This document shows positions 1 to 10,083 of a DNA stretch of 64,000 nt, in pieces. Under the pieces are notes generated by a model. It was not told the DNA's origin and did not search any database. It saw only the letters and a list, made by a program, of their open reading frames with translations. Made by a program: the position numbers and the translations under genes. The DNA is from Methanosarcina barkeri 3 (GTDB lineage Archaea; Halobacteriota; Methanosarcinia; Methanosarcinales; Methanosarcinaceae): the NCBI RefSeq assembly GCF_000970305.1, contig NZ_CP009517.1, positions 1,116,001 to 1,180,000 of the forward strand, written 5' to 3'. Position 1 is the first letter of the stretch, and every line of letters starts with the position of its first letter.

Positions 1-525
1 CCTCCAAAGATGCTGAAACTGGCTGAAGAGTTAGGAATTTCCGTGCTTGCCAGAGAAAAAACCGAAGACTTCGAGATTGAAGTCGTGTCAGGAATTTCTC
101 CATGCAGGGCAGGTGGCTATTCAATAGAAGCAGCCGTAAAAGGCATCAGGGAACAAGAAGCCGCAGGTTTCGTCAATGTTCTCGGAAACACGGTTTATGC
201 AGAAGACCTGGGAATGTTGCTGGTCAAAACCGCAACAGGGACTGTAAAGTTTTTTTCGAATGGGAATCTGCTTGCAAGTTCGGAAACAAAGGAAAAAGCA
301 ATTTTGTTATTTAAGGAAGCTGCAAAGCAGTTTACAAGACTTTCCCGCTGTACCGGTTGCGGAATCTGTGTAAAAGCCTGTCCTGTTGGGGCAGCTTCTC
401 TTGAAGGAAAAACACCGCATGTAAGCGAAACCTGTATCAGGTGCGGAAAATGTACAGAATCATGTGTAGTAACCAGATACTTTGATAAGCTCGTACCGGA
501 TCTGAATCAAAAGTTAAAGTTGTGA
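1..525 (+). CDS. PAPS-reductase-like protein with C-terminal ferredoxin domain, 5'-truncated by the window edge
   Basis: The frame is open to base 1, so only the C-terminal 174 residues are present. The last third holds two [4Fe-4S] motifs, CTGCGICVKACP and CIRCGKCTESC, typical of a 2x[4Fe-4S] ferredoxin domain. The upstream part resembles the C-terminal region of the methanogen phosphoadenosine-phosphosulfate reductase-like proteins that end in a ferredoxin module. By family such proteins are soluble and act in sulfur metabolism or electron transfer, but the catalytic N-terminal part lies outside the window, so the reaction cannot be judged here. It ends at TGA 523-525, followed by a 280-base AT-rich gap. 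Confidence 0.7.
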   Translation, partial: PPKMLKLAEELGISVLAREKTEDFEIEVVSGISPCRAGGYSIEAAVKGIREQEAAGFVNVLGNTVYAEDLGMLLVKTATGTVKFFSNGNLLASSETKEKAILLFKEAAKQFTRLSRCTGCGICVKACPVGAASLEGKTPHVSETCIRCGKCTESCVVTRYFDKLVPDLNQKLKL

Positions 526-640
526 TTCACGAGAAGACTGAACTTCCAATCTCTGTGATATTTTTAAATAGTTCCTAAATATATTTAGATATTGCATTTC
601 CTAATTAGGTTTGGATCTCACACTTTTATTATATTTCCAT

Positions 641-778
641 AAACTTGACTTAAACCTGTATATCTAATTTAAATCCGTATAGTTGATTTAAACCTGCATA
701 TTTGATTCTAAAACCCGTATAATTGATTTAAATCCGTACATTTGACTTCAAATCGTATGTTTGACTTAACCCTGTATT
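641..778. repeat. Degenerate ~20-22 bp tandem repeat upstream of the AI-2E-type permease
   Basis: About seven imperfect units of the form (C)CGTATA-TTGATTTAAAT follow each other with small length changes. They fill most of the gap between the ferredoxin protein and the permease and end just before its start at 808. No long open frame crosses them. Confidence 0.6.
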
Positions 779-807
779 AATTCATCCATTTAAACGGAAA
801 CTAAAAA

Positions 808-1914
808 ATGAGATTGAGCCAAAATCCTGATGGAGTAAGCCAAATCATAGCCAACCGCTGGAAAATTGGGGCGGCCCTGGCGGTAGCGCTGCTTCTGTAC
901 TTTTCGTTTCTTATTCTGCTGCCCTTTGCAGATGGAATCGTACTGGGCATAGTCTTTGCTTACATTGCCAGGCCTATCCGGGTAAAATTCAAAAAACACA
1001 GAAAAATAGGAGCTCTTGTTGCCAGTATGTGCATATTCATCCCTATAGTATTCATTGTAGGAGCAGGCATTGTTGAAATCCTTAACCAGATCTCCTGGGT
1101 TATCGAACATCAAACAGCAGTTGCGGCAGCAATTCTAAATTTCATAAACTCCCTCAACATTCCGGAAAAAATAATAGAAGGCATTAATTCCGCCATCTGG
1201 GACCTCTTTACCTCGCTGCTCCCTGCAGTAGGCAGCATAGGGCTCCTTTCATATGCTCAGAGTATCGGTCTATTTTTCATCAATTTTGTTATCTCGATCA
1301 TTTTCTGCTACTTTATACTCGCTGACGGAGATCGGCTTTACTGCGCATTTCTTGGTGTGGTCCCAAAGGAATACAAAGGAGTTATAAACCGTTACGCACA
1401 TCATCTTGATATCATCCTTAAAGGCGTTTTCATAGGCAATGCCTACGCTGCTTTAATAGTAAGCGTAACCTCGGTTTTTGTTTTCTATGCTTTTGGGTTT
1501 CCCCATGTGCTTGCCCTGGCAACTCTTATCTTCATAGCTTCGATAATTCCTCTTTTTGCCGGGTACATGGTGCTGTTGCCTTTAGCTTTAATGCGGTACC
1601 TTGAGTTCGGGTTTAAAAGCGCAGCAACTTTCTTTATAGTATCCTCACTCATTATCTACGGCCCCCCTGAACTGATTCTCAGGCCCTACCTGACCAGCTT
1701 GCAATCCAAAATTCACCCTATGCTGCTTATGCTTGCCTTTCTGGGAGGAGCTTTTGTCGGAGGGATTGCAGGATTTTTTGCAGCCCCTATTCTTCTTGGG
1801 GCATTGGTTGCGGCTTACAGGGTTTATCAGGAGCACAGCCATCCCGAATTTGTTGATACCTGCGCAGACCTCAAGAATCAGGGACATCCCCATAAGGCTG
1901 GTTCGGAAAAGTAG
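808..1914 (+). CDS. AI-2E family transporter (PerM/UPF0118-type permease)
   Basis: A 368-residue, very hydrophobic protein. Two N-terminal membrane segments (about residues 25-45 and 60-85) are followed by an amphipathic stretch and then about five more segments up to residue 345, the layout of the AI-2E exporter/PerM family, whose usual length is 340-380. The glycine-rich last segment (residues 305-335) is typical of the family. Substrates are rarely known, and some bacterial members are Na+/H+ antiporters, so no substrate is assigned. The gene stands alone behind a repeat-rich region, with the next gene 400 bases downstream. Confidence 0.8.
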   Translation: MRLSQNPDGVSQIIANRWKIGAALAVALLLYFSFLILLPFADGIVLGIVFAYIARPIRVKFKKHRKIGALVASMCIFIPIVFIVGAGIVEILNQISWVIEHQTAVAAAILNFINSLNIPEKIIEGINSAIWDLFTSLLPAVGSIGLLSYAQSIGLFFINFVISIIFCYFILADGDRLYCAFLGVVPKEYKGVINRYAHHLDIILKGVFIGNAYAALIVSVTSVFVFYAFGFPHVLALATLIFIASIIPLFAGYMVLLPLALMRYLEFGFKSAATFFIVSSLIIYGPPELILRPYLTSLQSKIHPMLLMLAFLGGAFVGGIAGFFAAPILLGALVAAYRVYQEHSHPEFVDTCADLKNQGHPHKAGSEK

Positions 1915-2127
1915 TTACCGGAGTTCTCAGAAAATGTACGGAAAAACATCACATATCCTGGAAAACTCCAGGATATGCCCAAAAGTATCAATCGAAAGGG
2001 ATTATTTTATATCGTTGAAGGATATTAGGACTGTCATATATTCTTCTTTACCTCTTTAATCAAGATCTACTGACGGTACAGACCTAGGTCAATCTTATAT
2101 AAATCAACTATTTGATTCAAACGAAAC

Positions 2128-2296
2128 CGATTCGGATAAGTTCAAAACCGAAGATAGTTCGGGAGAAATTAAAGACCGAAGCTAATTCGGAAAAAACTCA
2201 AAACGAAGTAAATTCGGAACAAATTCCACACCGAAATGGATTCGGAACAAATCCACACCGAAATAAATTCGGAACAAATTCCACACCGAAGATAAC
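2128..2296 (+). repeat. thrS leader: alternating TTCGG and CCGAA blocks
   Basis: The 180 bases before thrS consist of about ten short blocks that alternate between TTCGG and CCGAA (each the reverse complement of the other), separated by A-rich spacers such as AACAAATTCCACA. The later units form a direct repeat of about 26 bases. As RNA the blocks could pair in several mutually exclusive hairpins. A short open frame (2112-2309) crosses the region but is lysine/asparagine-rich and probably not a gene. Confidence 0.6.
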
Positions 2297-2313
2297 CGAA
2301 CACAGGTGATAGA

Positions 2314-4218
2314 ATGCAATTATTGCTCATTCACTCTGATTATATTGAATACGAAACCAAAAAACAAACTCCAGTTGCTGAAAAAATTGAAGAGTCCTTA
2401 AAGTCCGGAAGGCTTGAGGAAGCACTTACCGCTTTTATGGCTGTTGAAAGTGTAGATGAGGCAAATCCTGAGGGAACTATAGAAAAGACGGTTTCCGAAA
2501 TTGAAAAGGTAGCTACCCAGGTCAAAACCAACCGTATAATGCTCTATCCTTACGCTCATTTAAGTTCTGACCTTTCTTCTCCGAAAGTTGCAGTACAGGT
2601 ACTAAAAGGCATAGAGACCGCACTCTCAGGTAAATACGAGGTTAAACGTGCTCCTTTCGGGTGGTATAAGGCTTTTAGTATCAGCTGTAAAGGGCATCCT
2701 CTTTCCGAACTCTCAAGGAGCATACGTCCAGAAGAAATTGTAAAAGCAGCAGGCAAAGTCGAGATATGTGGGGAAAAAGAAGTAGTTTCCGAGGCTCTCA
2801 AAGCCGAAAGTACGGCAAAGTCCTACTGGCGTATCCTTACCCCTGATGGAGAGCTTCACGAAATAGAGAATTTCGATCTTACGCCTTACCCCAAACTTCA
2901 GCAGTTTGTAGACTATGAAATTTCCAAGAGTAGAGCTGTTGAGCGTGCTCCTCCTCATGTGGAGCTTATGCGCAGACTTGAGCTTGCAGATTACGAACCA
3001 GGGTCGGACTCAGGAAATATGCGGTATTACCCTAAAGGGAGGCTTGTAAAATCTCTCCTTGAAAATTATGTACTTGATGTCGCAACCGACTTCGGGGCAA
3101 TGGAAGTCGAAACTCCTATCATGTATGATATGAACCACCCTACCCTGAAGAAATATCTGGACAGGTTCCCTGCAAGACAGTACTCCATTGAGTCAGACAA
3201 ACGGCAGATGTTCCTGCGTTTTGCAGCCTGTTTCGGGCAGTTCCTCATAAACCACGACATGACGATTTCCTACAGGAACCTGCCTCTTCGGATGATCGAA
3301 ATGACCCGCTACAGCTTCAGAAAGGAACAGCGGGGTGAACTTGTGGGCTTGAGAAGACTCAGGGCCTTTACTATGCCTGATATGCACAGCCTTTGCGCAG
3401 ACATGGACCAGGCTGTAGACCAGTTCAAAAAGCAGTACGACCTCTGCATAGATGTGCTTGAGAACATAGGAATCCACATTAAGGATTATGAGGTGGCCAT
3501 CCGCTTTACCAGAGACTTTTACGAGTCGAATAAAGAGCTTATAGTCAATATGGCAAGGACTGTTGACAAACCCGTGCTTGTTGAGATGTGGGACACCCGT
3601 TTCTTCTACTTCGTACTCAAGTTCGAGTTTAACTTCGTAGATGCTCTTGCTAAGGCAAGTGCACTTTCCACGGTCCAGATTGACGTAGAAAACGCCGAAA
3701 GATATGATATTTCATATGTAAATCCAGATGGCAAACTGGAAAGGCCTACCGTACTTCACTGCTCTCCAAGCGGGGCAATCGAACGCTGCATTTATGCCCT
3801 TCTCGAAAAAGCTGCAATGGAAACCGAAGAAGGAAAGGTTCCTATGCTGCCTGTGTGGCTTTCACCTACCCAGGTCAGGATTGTACCGGTCTCAGAAAAA
3901 CACGTCGCTTTTGCCGAAGAGGTTGCCCAGAAGCTTGACTGCAGGGTTGATATCGATGACCGTGACCTGTCAATAGGAAAGAAAGTTAGGGAAGCAGGCA
4001 GGGAATGGGTCCCTTATGTGGTGGTCATTGGAGATAAAGAAATCGAGGATGGCACTATTAATGTAACAATTAGAGCCGAATCCGGACAGAACAAACCTAC
4101 AAAAGTTCAAATTACTCCGGAAGAGCTTAATTCCCGGATTAAAGGCGAAATTGCAGGAAAACCGTACAGGAAATTGGCACTGGCAAAATACCTTTCTGTA
4201 AGGCCAAAGTTCTTCTAA
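2314..4218 (+). CDS. thrS: Threonyl-tRNA synthetase, archaeal type
   Basis: A 634-residue class II aminoacyl-tRNA synthetase that charges tRNA-Thr in the cytoplasm. Residues 1-145 form the archaeal D-aminoacyl-deacylase-like editing domain (start [14 protein letters not shown]), which replaces the bacterial N2 domain. The catalytic core has motif 2 around residues 334-357 ([17 protein letters not shown]) and motif 3 around 487-498 ([12 protein letters not shown]). The C-terminal anticodon-binding domain begins near residue 510 (PVWLSPTQV). Length and order match archaeal ThrRS. The start is supported by CACAGGTGATAG just upstream. The repetitive leader before it may have a regulatory role. 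Confidence 0.96.
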   Translation: MQLLLIHSDYIEYETKKQTPVAEKIEESLKSGRLEEALTAFMAVESVDEANPEGTIEKTVSEIEKVATQVKTNRIMLYPYAHLSSDLSSPKVAVQVLKGIETALSGKYEVKRAPFGWYKAFSISCKGHPLSELSRSIRPEEIVKAAGKVEICGEKEVVSEALKAESTAKSYWRILTPDGELHEIENFDLTPYPKLQQFVDYEISKSRAVERAPPHVELMRRLELADYEPGSDSGNMRYYPKGRLVKSLLENYVLDVATDFGAMEVETPIMYDMNHPTLKKYLDRFPARQYSIESDKRQMFLRFAACFGQFLINHDMTISYRNLPLRMIEMTRYSFRKEQRGELVGLRRLRAFTMPDMHSLCADMDQAVDQFKKQYDLCIDVLENIGIHIKDYEVAIRFTRDFYESNKELIVNMARTVDKPVLVEMWDTRFFYFVLKFEFNFVDALAKASALSTVQIDVENAERYDISYVNPDGKLERPTVLHCSPSGAIERCIYALLEKAAMETEEGKVPMLPVWLSPTQVRIVPVSEKHVAFAEEVAQKLDCRVDIDDRDLSIGKKVREAGREWVPYVVVIGDKEIEDGTINVTIRAESGQNKPTKVQITPEELNSRIKGEIAGKPYRKLALAKYLSVRPKFF

Positions 4219-4635
4219 ACAATTTAAAATTTTCTGAATTCTTTCAAATAAGTTTTTCAGAAACCGCCAGAGGAAACAAAAATTTTTGTAAAATTTTTTG
4301 TTTATCTGTTTCTTCTGGCTTTTTAGCATAACTTATATATTGACGTAATCCTTATTATTGAAAGAGGATTCCTTTTAAATAAAAGCAGTTCTAGGTTTGT
4401 TCTTCTCCGTTTCTGGACGAAAAGATTCCGATTTGACCATTTTGGAAATTTTTGCTAAATGGAATTTTTACTAATTCATTTGTAAGTTATGGGGAGTTAC
4501 TTCTTATTGAATTTACAATTAAGCACAATATTTCCTGTTTCATGATTATACAAGTTTCCCAGAAACCCTTTACAAGGCACTTTCTGGTTTTGATATCAAA
4601 TTTTTACATTGACAAGTGTAAGGACAGCATAACTA

Positions 4636-6822
4636 ATGACAATTTCAAATGAAATCGCAGTCGGTATGGAAACCGTCGAGCTTGAGCCCTTGAGGGAAGA
4701 TAAAAAGAAAATTTTTGAGGATATTGTAAAATATCTTGAAGATAATCAGAGAGGCTATATCAAGGTTCCTACAGGCTGGGGTAAAACCTTTCTTTCGAAA
4801 CATATAATGAAAAAGTACTATGACGAAGGAAAACTCGTGCTTTTCCTTGTCTCGAAAAATAACCCTCTCCTTAGCCAGACCTATTATGACAGGAAGAAAG
4901 ACAGGCCTCTATTTCCCAACAGTGCACTTCTCTCATCCGAGCAGAAAGTGGACCGCAAAGAACTCGCTGAAACTTTGAGAGTTTTTGAGCAGAGAAAAGA
5001 TAAAGGGTTTGTGCTTTTTGCCTCACTTCAGACCATACTTGGAAAGCAGAGCTCTGAGATCAAGAACCTTATTATTGAGCTTGCCGACCTTACAATCGTA
5101 GATGAAATTCATAATTTCATAAACAACAGAGGAAACGACTTTCTTAATGAGTTAGGGGAAAGGACAAAAATCCTGGGAATGACTGCAACCCCTTTTCAGG
5201 GAGTTGTCGGAAATGTCAAGTTCGTGGATGAGATTGCAGGGGATATGAGGGAGGTTTACGCAAAAACACTTCCTGAATGTATTCTGGACAACGAACTTGC
5301 CCCCCTCAAGTATACGATTGCCGAGAGTTCGCAGGATATCTTTGAGATATTTGATTTTGAAAAAGGGCTTGATGAGCTTGATAAACAGGACCTTTTCCTT
5401 GACTGCAGCACTCCAGATAGGTTGAAAAAAGTAATTCGAAGAACTCAGCTTGCAAAAGACGTGTACGATTCTATGATAAAAGACAAACACGCAAAAACGC
5501 TTGTCTTTTGCGCCCCTGTACGGAAACGTGTTTACGGCGTGGGAGCTGAAGAGGAGGAAATTAATGCTTTCCATGCAAAGCTTACCTCCTCGGTCTTCAA
5601 CGGAGAAATTTCAATCCCGGAATCCGAAAAAGATTCTGAACCCGTCCTGCCCTTAAACTTTGAGAATTATACCCCTGACGGCGAGTTCCAAGATACGGTT
5701 TTTATAAGCTCGGAGCTGCCCAAAAATGAACAAAACGCCATTCTTGCAGCTTTCAGGGAAATAGGAAAGCCCCCTTATGTGCTGTGCACCGTAGGCATGC
5801 TGATTGAAGGGTTTGATTTTCCCGGACTTGAAGCCCTTGTTTTGCTGCGCCCTACCCTGAGTATGCGGCTCTTTGAGCAGCAGGTCGGAAGGGTAACAAG
5901 GCTTTCTCCAGTCTCAGGAAAGCAACAGGGCAATGTCTTCGAGATTTCGGACAGTATTGACTCTCTCTACCAGCGTTTTGGGGAAGGCGTTTTTTCAGGG
6001 GAAAAGGTTGACCAGGTGCAGATGCTCCAGCCCGAGATCCGCCTTGAAGAACTTTTCTCAGAAGGAGATGCAGCCAGGGCAATCGAAGAAGGAAAGATCG
6101 AGATTAAGAAAATAGAACTTGGACCTCAAGGAAAAGGGAAAGGAAAAAGAAGAAGGGTTCAGGAAATCCCTGTAAGGCTCCCTCCCACATCCATCAGGGC
6201 AAAGTACTTTTCGCGCCTGCTAGCACTGACCGAGGAAAAAGACATAGGAGCTTTTGAACGAGAAAAGCGTGAACTCATGCGGGCTACCCTGAGATTCCGG
6301 GTAAGGGAACTCAGGGATGCAGAAGAGCTTGCAGAGCTTGCAGGCAATATTAATAAGCTCAAACGGGAAGCCTATGAAGACCACAGGCTAGGGGATGTTT
6401 CAAGGCAGCACAAACCCAAGGTTTTCGGGGAAGTTGAGTGGCTGCTGAAACTTCAGGCCCTGAACTCCCTCAAGTATAACGGTGGACACCTTTCTATGCC
6501 CGAGAAAAACCGGATTTTAAAAACTCTGGGTTTCGAGCCAGATTTCCGGAAGATAGACAATCTCAGGTTTAAATGCCTGAAACTGGGCTCAGCCCAGAAG
6601 ACAATTCCTGAGCTTGTAAAAGTTCTCGGCTTCGTAAGTCGTCTCTCATCTTCGGAAACCTACCAGTTTCTCGACAAGAAGAAAAAAGAGCACTGGAAAA
6701 GAGAGTTCCTGCCTGCAGTCTACTGGGGTTTCTGCTTTATAGATGATTCTCCTGAATTGAAGGAGCTTTTCGAGTCTACGGAATGGGACAGACGGGTTAA
6801 AAATATCATTCGACAGAAGTAA
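4636..6822 (+). CDS. Superfamily 2 DEAD/DEAH-type helicase
   Basis: A 728-residue protein with the full set of SF2 helicase motifs: Walker A TGWGKT (residues 46-51), motif II DEIH (about 156-159), motif III MTATP (182-186) and motif VI QQVGRVTR (415-422). This is the pattern of the type III restriction/RecG/UvrB-like branch that translocates on nucleic acid using ATP. The C-terminal 220 residues are charged (many K, R, E) and have no domain I recognise. No methylase or nuclease partner is adjacent, so it is unlikely to be the R subunit of a restriction system. The gene stands alone, with a 400-base AT-rich gap upstream. Confidence 0.85.
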   Translation: MTISNEIAVGMETVELEPLREDKKKIFEDIVKYLEDNQRGYIKVPTGWGKTFLSKHIMKKYYDEGKLVLFLVSKNNPLLSQTYYDRKKDRPLFPNSALLSSEQKVDRKELAETLRVFEQRKDKGFVLFASLQTILGKQSSEIKNLIIELADLTIVDEIHNFINNRGNDFLNELGERTKILGMTATPFQGVVGNVKFVDEIAGDMREVYAKTLPECILDNELAPLKYTIAESSQDIFEIFDFEKGLDELDKQDLFLDCSTPDRLKKVIRRTQLAKDVYDSMIKDKHAKTLVFCAPVRKRVYGVGAEEEEINAFHAKLTSSVFNGEISIPESEKDSEPVLPLNFENYTPDGEFQDTVFISSELPKNEQNAILAAFREIGKPPYVLCTVGMLIEGFDFPGLEALVLLRPTLSMRLFEQQVGRVTRLSPVSGKQQGNVFEISDSIDSLYQRFGEGVFSGEKVDQVQMLQPEIRLEELFSEGDAARAIEEGKIEIKKIELGPQGKGKGKRRRVQEIPVRLPPTSIRAKYFSRLLALTEEKDIGAFEREKRELMRATLRFRVRELRDAEELAELAGNINKLKREAYEDHRLGDVSRQHKPKVFGEVEWLLKLQALNSLKYNGGHLSMPEKNRILKTLGFEPDFRKIDNLRFKCLKLGSAQKTIPELVKVLGFVSRLSSSETYQFLDKKKKEHWKREFLPAVYWGFCFIDDSPELKELFESTEWDRRVKNIIRQK

Positions 6823-6924
6823 TTTCGTAAAAAAGAATTTTGGGAGGAAATCTTACTATTCTCCCATTTTGTAACTGTAGATTTTTATATTTTATAACTA
6901 TCAATAGCAATTCGATACATTATT

Positions 6925-8121
6925 TTACTCTAAATACACCGCAGTTCCTCTTCCATGATCAGTATACTGTTCGCCTTCGATTGTATTATTTCTACTGTCG
7001 GGGGTGTAAAACACTTTAATTTCTTTATTCATATCTGCAGTTTCTTTATTCAAACCTACAGTGTTGCCTTTAATTATATTATTTTGAGAATTCCCAAGTG
7101 TGATTGAAAACGTGTATGGGTGCATCTCAATATTATTGTTCAGGAGTTTGTTACCATTCGAGTTCTGAAGGCTGATACTGAAATAATTATGTGAAACTCT
7201 GTTTTTGCCTAACTCATTGTCTGAAGAATTGGTTAAATTTACACCCTTCCAACTATTTGAAATATAATTACTTATTAGTTTATTACTGTTGGAGTTCTCA
7301 AGATTAATCCCGTTTACATCTACCTTTAGCTCATTATTGGATATATTATTATTTTTTAACCAATTATTGTTTGAATTTTTGAGACATACGGCATACACAC
7401 TGTTTGAGTTTACAACATTGAAATTCAATTCGTTTTCAGTGGAATTCTCAATATAAATTCCGTAATGTGAGCTGTTATTTGCCTCATTATTTTCCAGAGT
7501 ATTTTTGCTAGAGTTTCTGAGATAAATTCCAAATTCATTCTGAAACACTGTGTTATTTCTAATTACGATATCACTGGAACTTTTCAGGAAGGCTCCATAT
7601 TTATTATAAACCAATGTATTTCCAGTTATACTGCTATTAGACCCAGTATAATAAATACCGGCTTTGCTCCTTGATCCTGTAATATTGAATCCACTAATTG
7701 TTACGTTGTTCGCAGTTATGTGGAATACATCTTTTTCCGGATTTGCAGCTTGAATCACAGTATCCGCAGATTTGCCTTGTTTCGATACTATAGATAAAGG
7801 CTTATCTACAACCAAATTTTCCTGATATAATCCTGGGTAAACCAAAATAGTGTCACAAGAATTAACACTGTTGATTTTTTGTTGTATTGAATCTCCAGGG
7901 TAAACAATAACAGTGTCACCAGAACGAGCATTGCTGACTTTCTTTTGTATTAAATCTCCAGAGTGTACGTTGGCATTAGTTGAGTTATTACTAAGATTGC
8001 CAGGGATATTGTCGGGATATTTTCCATTATTTTCTGAATAGAAAATAAATATTGTTGAAATGGCAAAAACAAACAATAAAAAAACTATTTTTGTATCTAT
8101 TTTCGTGAGTGGCATATCCAT
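6925..8121 (-). CDS. NosD-like right-handed beta-helix surface protein
   Basis: A 398-residue protein starting with a signal or anchor segment (about residues 10-27, VFLLFVFAISTIFIFYS). It then has a PGDSIQQKI/PGLYQENLVV region typical of the start of NosD/periplasmic copper-binding beta-helices and about a dozen degenerate NSSxNxLxxN repeats, each one helical turn. Such proteins are secreted and bind carbohydrates or other surface ligands. Two near-identical VYPGDSIQQKI-type blocks (residues 53-85) suggest an internal duplication. Methanosarcina genomes have many of these. Function beyond surface location is unknown. ATG at 8115 is an alternative start. Confidence 0.8.
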   Translation of the reverse strand: MDMPLTKIDTKIVFLLFVFAISTIFIFYSENNGKYPDNIPGNLSNNSTNANVHSGDLIQKKVSNARSGDTVIVYPGDSIQQKINSVNSCDTILVYPGLYQENLVVDKPLSIVSKQGKSADTVIQAANPEKDVFHITANNVTISGFNITGSRSKAGIYYTGSNSSITGNTLVYNKYGAFLKSSSDIVIRNNTVFQNEFGIYLRNSSKNTLENNEANNSSHYGIYIENSTENELNFNVVNSNSVYAVCLKNSNNNWLKNNNISNNELKVDVNGINLENSNSNKLISNYISNSWKGVNLTNSSDNELGKNRVSHNYFSISLQNSNGNKLLNNNIEMHPYTFSITLGNSQNNIIKGNTVGLNKETADMNKEIKVFYTPDSRNNTIEGEQYTDHGRGTAVYLE

Positions 8122-8257
8122 TTCTTCGCATAACCTATACTCTTTATAAGTTATTTAATCTCTTAAAAATTTTACGTCTTAACTACCAAAAATGCAGAAG
8201 AAGCTATTACTTTGAATCAAACTTAATTCTCATGACTCTGGAAACCATATTCCAATT

Positions 8258-8405
8258 AACAGGATTATATAAGTGCCTCCGCCAGCTTGTCTGGCGGCCC
8301 TGCACAAAAATAGAAGGAAGAGGACAGCAGTAGAGAGAAAAAAGACTTGAAAAGTAGTAAAATAATAAACAAACACTAAATTTTTCATATTTTGTCTGCA
8401 AATGT
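8258..8405. repeat. Structured repeat element, copy 1 (CCGCCAG hairpin plus purine-rich tail)
   Basis: The core (about 8268-8302) contains CCGCCAG-cttgt-CTGGCGG, a 7-bp perfect hairpin preceded by ATATAAGTGCCT and followed by CCCTG and a purine-rich tail (GGAAGAGGACAGC...AAAAAAGACTTGAAAA). Copies at about 60170-60370 and 61140-61420 share hairpin, flanks and tail in the same orientation. It lies in the gap between the beta-helix protein and the O-methyltransferase. It may be a mobile miniature element or a family of small RNAs. Confidence 0.6.
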
Positions 8406-8743
8406 CACTAATAAGTAACATAAACTCTTAATTTACACATTTATTTAAAGACCTCTATCATGTGTTGTTTCTTTTAGAATTGAATGCGAGCAATATAACA
8501 ATAATGTACTAAAATATACTAAAGTTTGAGGACGTCAGATAAAAATATTAATTTGAAAGACTTACAACTCTCAAAAGTCCATTCATATAGTCTCGTGACC
8601 TGATGTATCTTTGCCATCATAATATCCCACCAGAACGGATAACTGAACCTGGATTCTTGTAACTTTCTAATTATGGTATTTCTAGCTTTTAGAAAAGTTT
8701 TAAACAGATAACAATTTATAAAAAATCAAATACTGATAGTGAG

Positions 8744-9343
8744 ATGACGACTATGTTCCGTGAAATATCTGACCTTATGAAGGAACGAATGAATTACCTT
8801 GAACTTATCGATAAAGAAGATAGAATTAATGGAACACCGAAATCACAAAGGCTAAGACAGATCCCACCTGAAACCGGTAAGTTTATTGCACTCATGCTAG
8901 CCGCTTCCCCGGACGGGATAGCTATGGAGATAGGTACAAGTGCAGGTTATTCATCCATGTGGCTTGCACTCGCTTGTAGAGAAACAAATCGTAAGTTAAT
9001 CACTTTCGAAATACTGGAAGAGAAAGTGAAACTGGCATGTGAAACCTTTTCAAAAGCCGGACTGGAGGACATCGTAGAACTCGTACATGGAGATGCTAGA
9101 TATTTAATAAACAAGTACTCCGGGATATCCTTTTGTTTCTTAGATTGCGATAAGGATTATTATCTTGACTGCTATGAGGCAATCATACCTAAAATGGTTA
9201 GAGGTGGCATATTGATAGCTGACAATGCAATTAGTCATGCTGATACGCTCAAGCCATTTCTTGACTATGTGTATAATGACCCCCGAGTCGATGCATTACT
9301 TATTCCACTTAAAAATGGTGAGCTGGTTTGTCGGAAAAAATGA
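8744..9343 (+). CDS. O-methyltransferase, class I SAM-dependent (family 3 type)
   Basis: A 199-residue Rossmann-fold methyltransferase. The SAM motif I reads AMEIGTSAGYSSMWLA (about residues 65-80). It is followed by an acidic motif II (FEILEEK, about 88-94) and FLDCDKDYY (about 131-139), where acidic residues bind the catalytic metal in caffeoyl-CoA/catechol O-methyltransferase-like enzymes. Length is normal for the family. The substrate is unknown and neighbours give no hint. ATG at 8753 is an alternative start. Confidence 0.85.
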   Translation: MTTMFREISDLMKERMNYLELIDKEDRINGTPKSQRLRQIPPETGKFIALMLAASPDGIAMEIGTSAGYSSMWLALACRETNRKLITFEILEEKVKLACETFSKAGLEDIVELVHGDARYLINKYSGISFCFLDCDKDYYLDCYEAIIPKMVRGGILIADNAISHADTLKPFLDYVYNDPRVDALLIPLKNGELVCRKK

Positions 9344-9403
9344 GTTTACCTAAGATAATGAGCAGTCTATAATATACTAGAAGCCAATCAGAGTACTGTA
9401 AAT

Positions 9404-9446
9404 CCTGTACTTTTTTCTCTTCTTTTTTCTCTTCTTTTTTCTCTTC
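9404..9446. repeat. Short CTCTTCTTTTTT tandem repeat
   Basis: About three and a half copies of a 13-base unit (CTTTTTTCTCTT) lie downstream of the O-methyltransferase. On the + strand the T-rich run could also serve as an archaeal terminator. Beyond it, up to 9600, I see nothing else. Confidence 0.6.
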
Positions 9447-9620
9447 GTCTGCAAGGCCGCTCTCCTTCGTCGAGCGTACAAGAACGGTTTAGTATAATGA
9501 TAAGGTTGTATGGGTCAAGAATACTTGTAATAAAAGCTTCTCATAAAGAATGGTACAAAGAATATTACATACAGCAGGCTCGTCGGCGGTATTAACAAAT
9601 AATATATGACGAGGTGCGAT

Positions 9621-9959
9621 ATGAAAATCATAAAATGCAAGTACAATTGGGATGACGGAACTGTCGATGTTTTCTTTTCAGACAGGACAAAGCTGTCCCT
9701 GATCTGCAAAGAAATTGAAGCCGAGATTGACGGCAGTATTGCTGCAATAGGATGGCTGGAAGCTTTAAAAATCGGGCATCCGCTTGAATATGCTCAGATG
9801 GTTCTGAACGGCGTAATGCAAGAATACTGCCGAAGCATTGACCGAAGCGAGGCTTCAAGCGAGGATATACTATTTTATCAGTATAAAAAGCGGTATCCTG
9901 ATATGAGCGATTCGCAAATTCAAAGCCTTGTTCGTGAAGCTCAAATGTATAATGAATAA
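9621..9959 (+). CDS. DUF6061-like small protein of probable Firmicutes origin
   Basis: A 112-residue acidic protein (MKIIKCKYNWDDGTVDVFFS...) that I recognise as the DUF6061 type carried by Clostridia-like mobile elements; function unknown. ATG 9621 is preferred over ATG 9606 because GAGGTG sits four bases before it. The gene ends inside a strong inverted repeat (9955-10005). Together with the convergent phosphotransferase and the recombinase fragment nearby it forms a small foreign block. Confidence 0.65.
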   Translation: MKIIKCKYNWDDGTVDVFFSDRTKLSLICKEIEAEIDGSIAAIGWLEALKIGHPLEYAQMVLNGVMQEYCRSIDRSEASSEDILFYQYKKRYPDMSDSQIQSLVREAQMYNE

Positions 9960-10005
9960 TGAGCCCCCTCATTGATTTTTCCCGTCAATGAGGGAGCTCA
10001 TTATT
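9955..10005. terminator. Strong bidirectional hairpin terminator
   Basis: Two 21-base arms (9955-9975 and 9985-10005) are complementary with a single mismatch (AATAATGAGCCCCCTCATTGA against its partner), with a 9-base loop. The left arm contains the stop codon of the DUF6061 gene. The hairpin lies between two convergent genes. Such long stems are typical of bacterial intrinsic terminators, supporting a bacterial origin of this block. Confidence 0.8.
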
Positions 10006-10083
10006 ATCTTACAGGTTCTTGTTTTATTAGCCGGAACGTGGTGTATGCTCAGTTTGCGCAGCGAAACATCTTTATAACAAAGC

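Noticed and set aside
2112-2309. 65-residue frame in the thrS leader
   Set aside because: The peptide simply translates the TTCGG/CCGAA repeat; the RNA or DNA structure is the more likely meaning.
4452-4652. 66-residue plus-strand frame before the helicase
   Set aside because: No ribosome-binding site or recognisable family, and it overlaps the helicase start.
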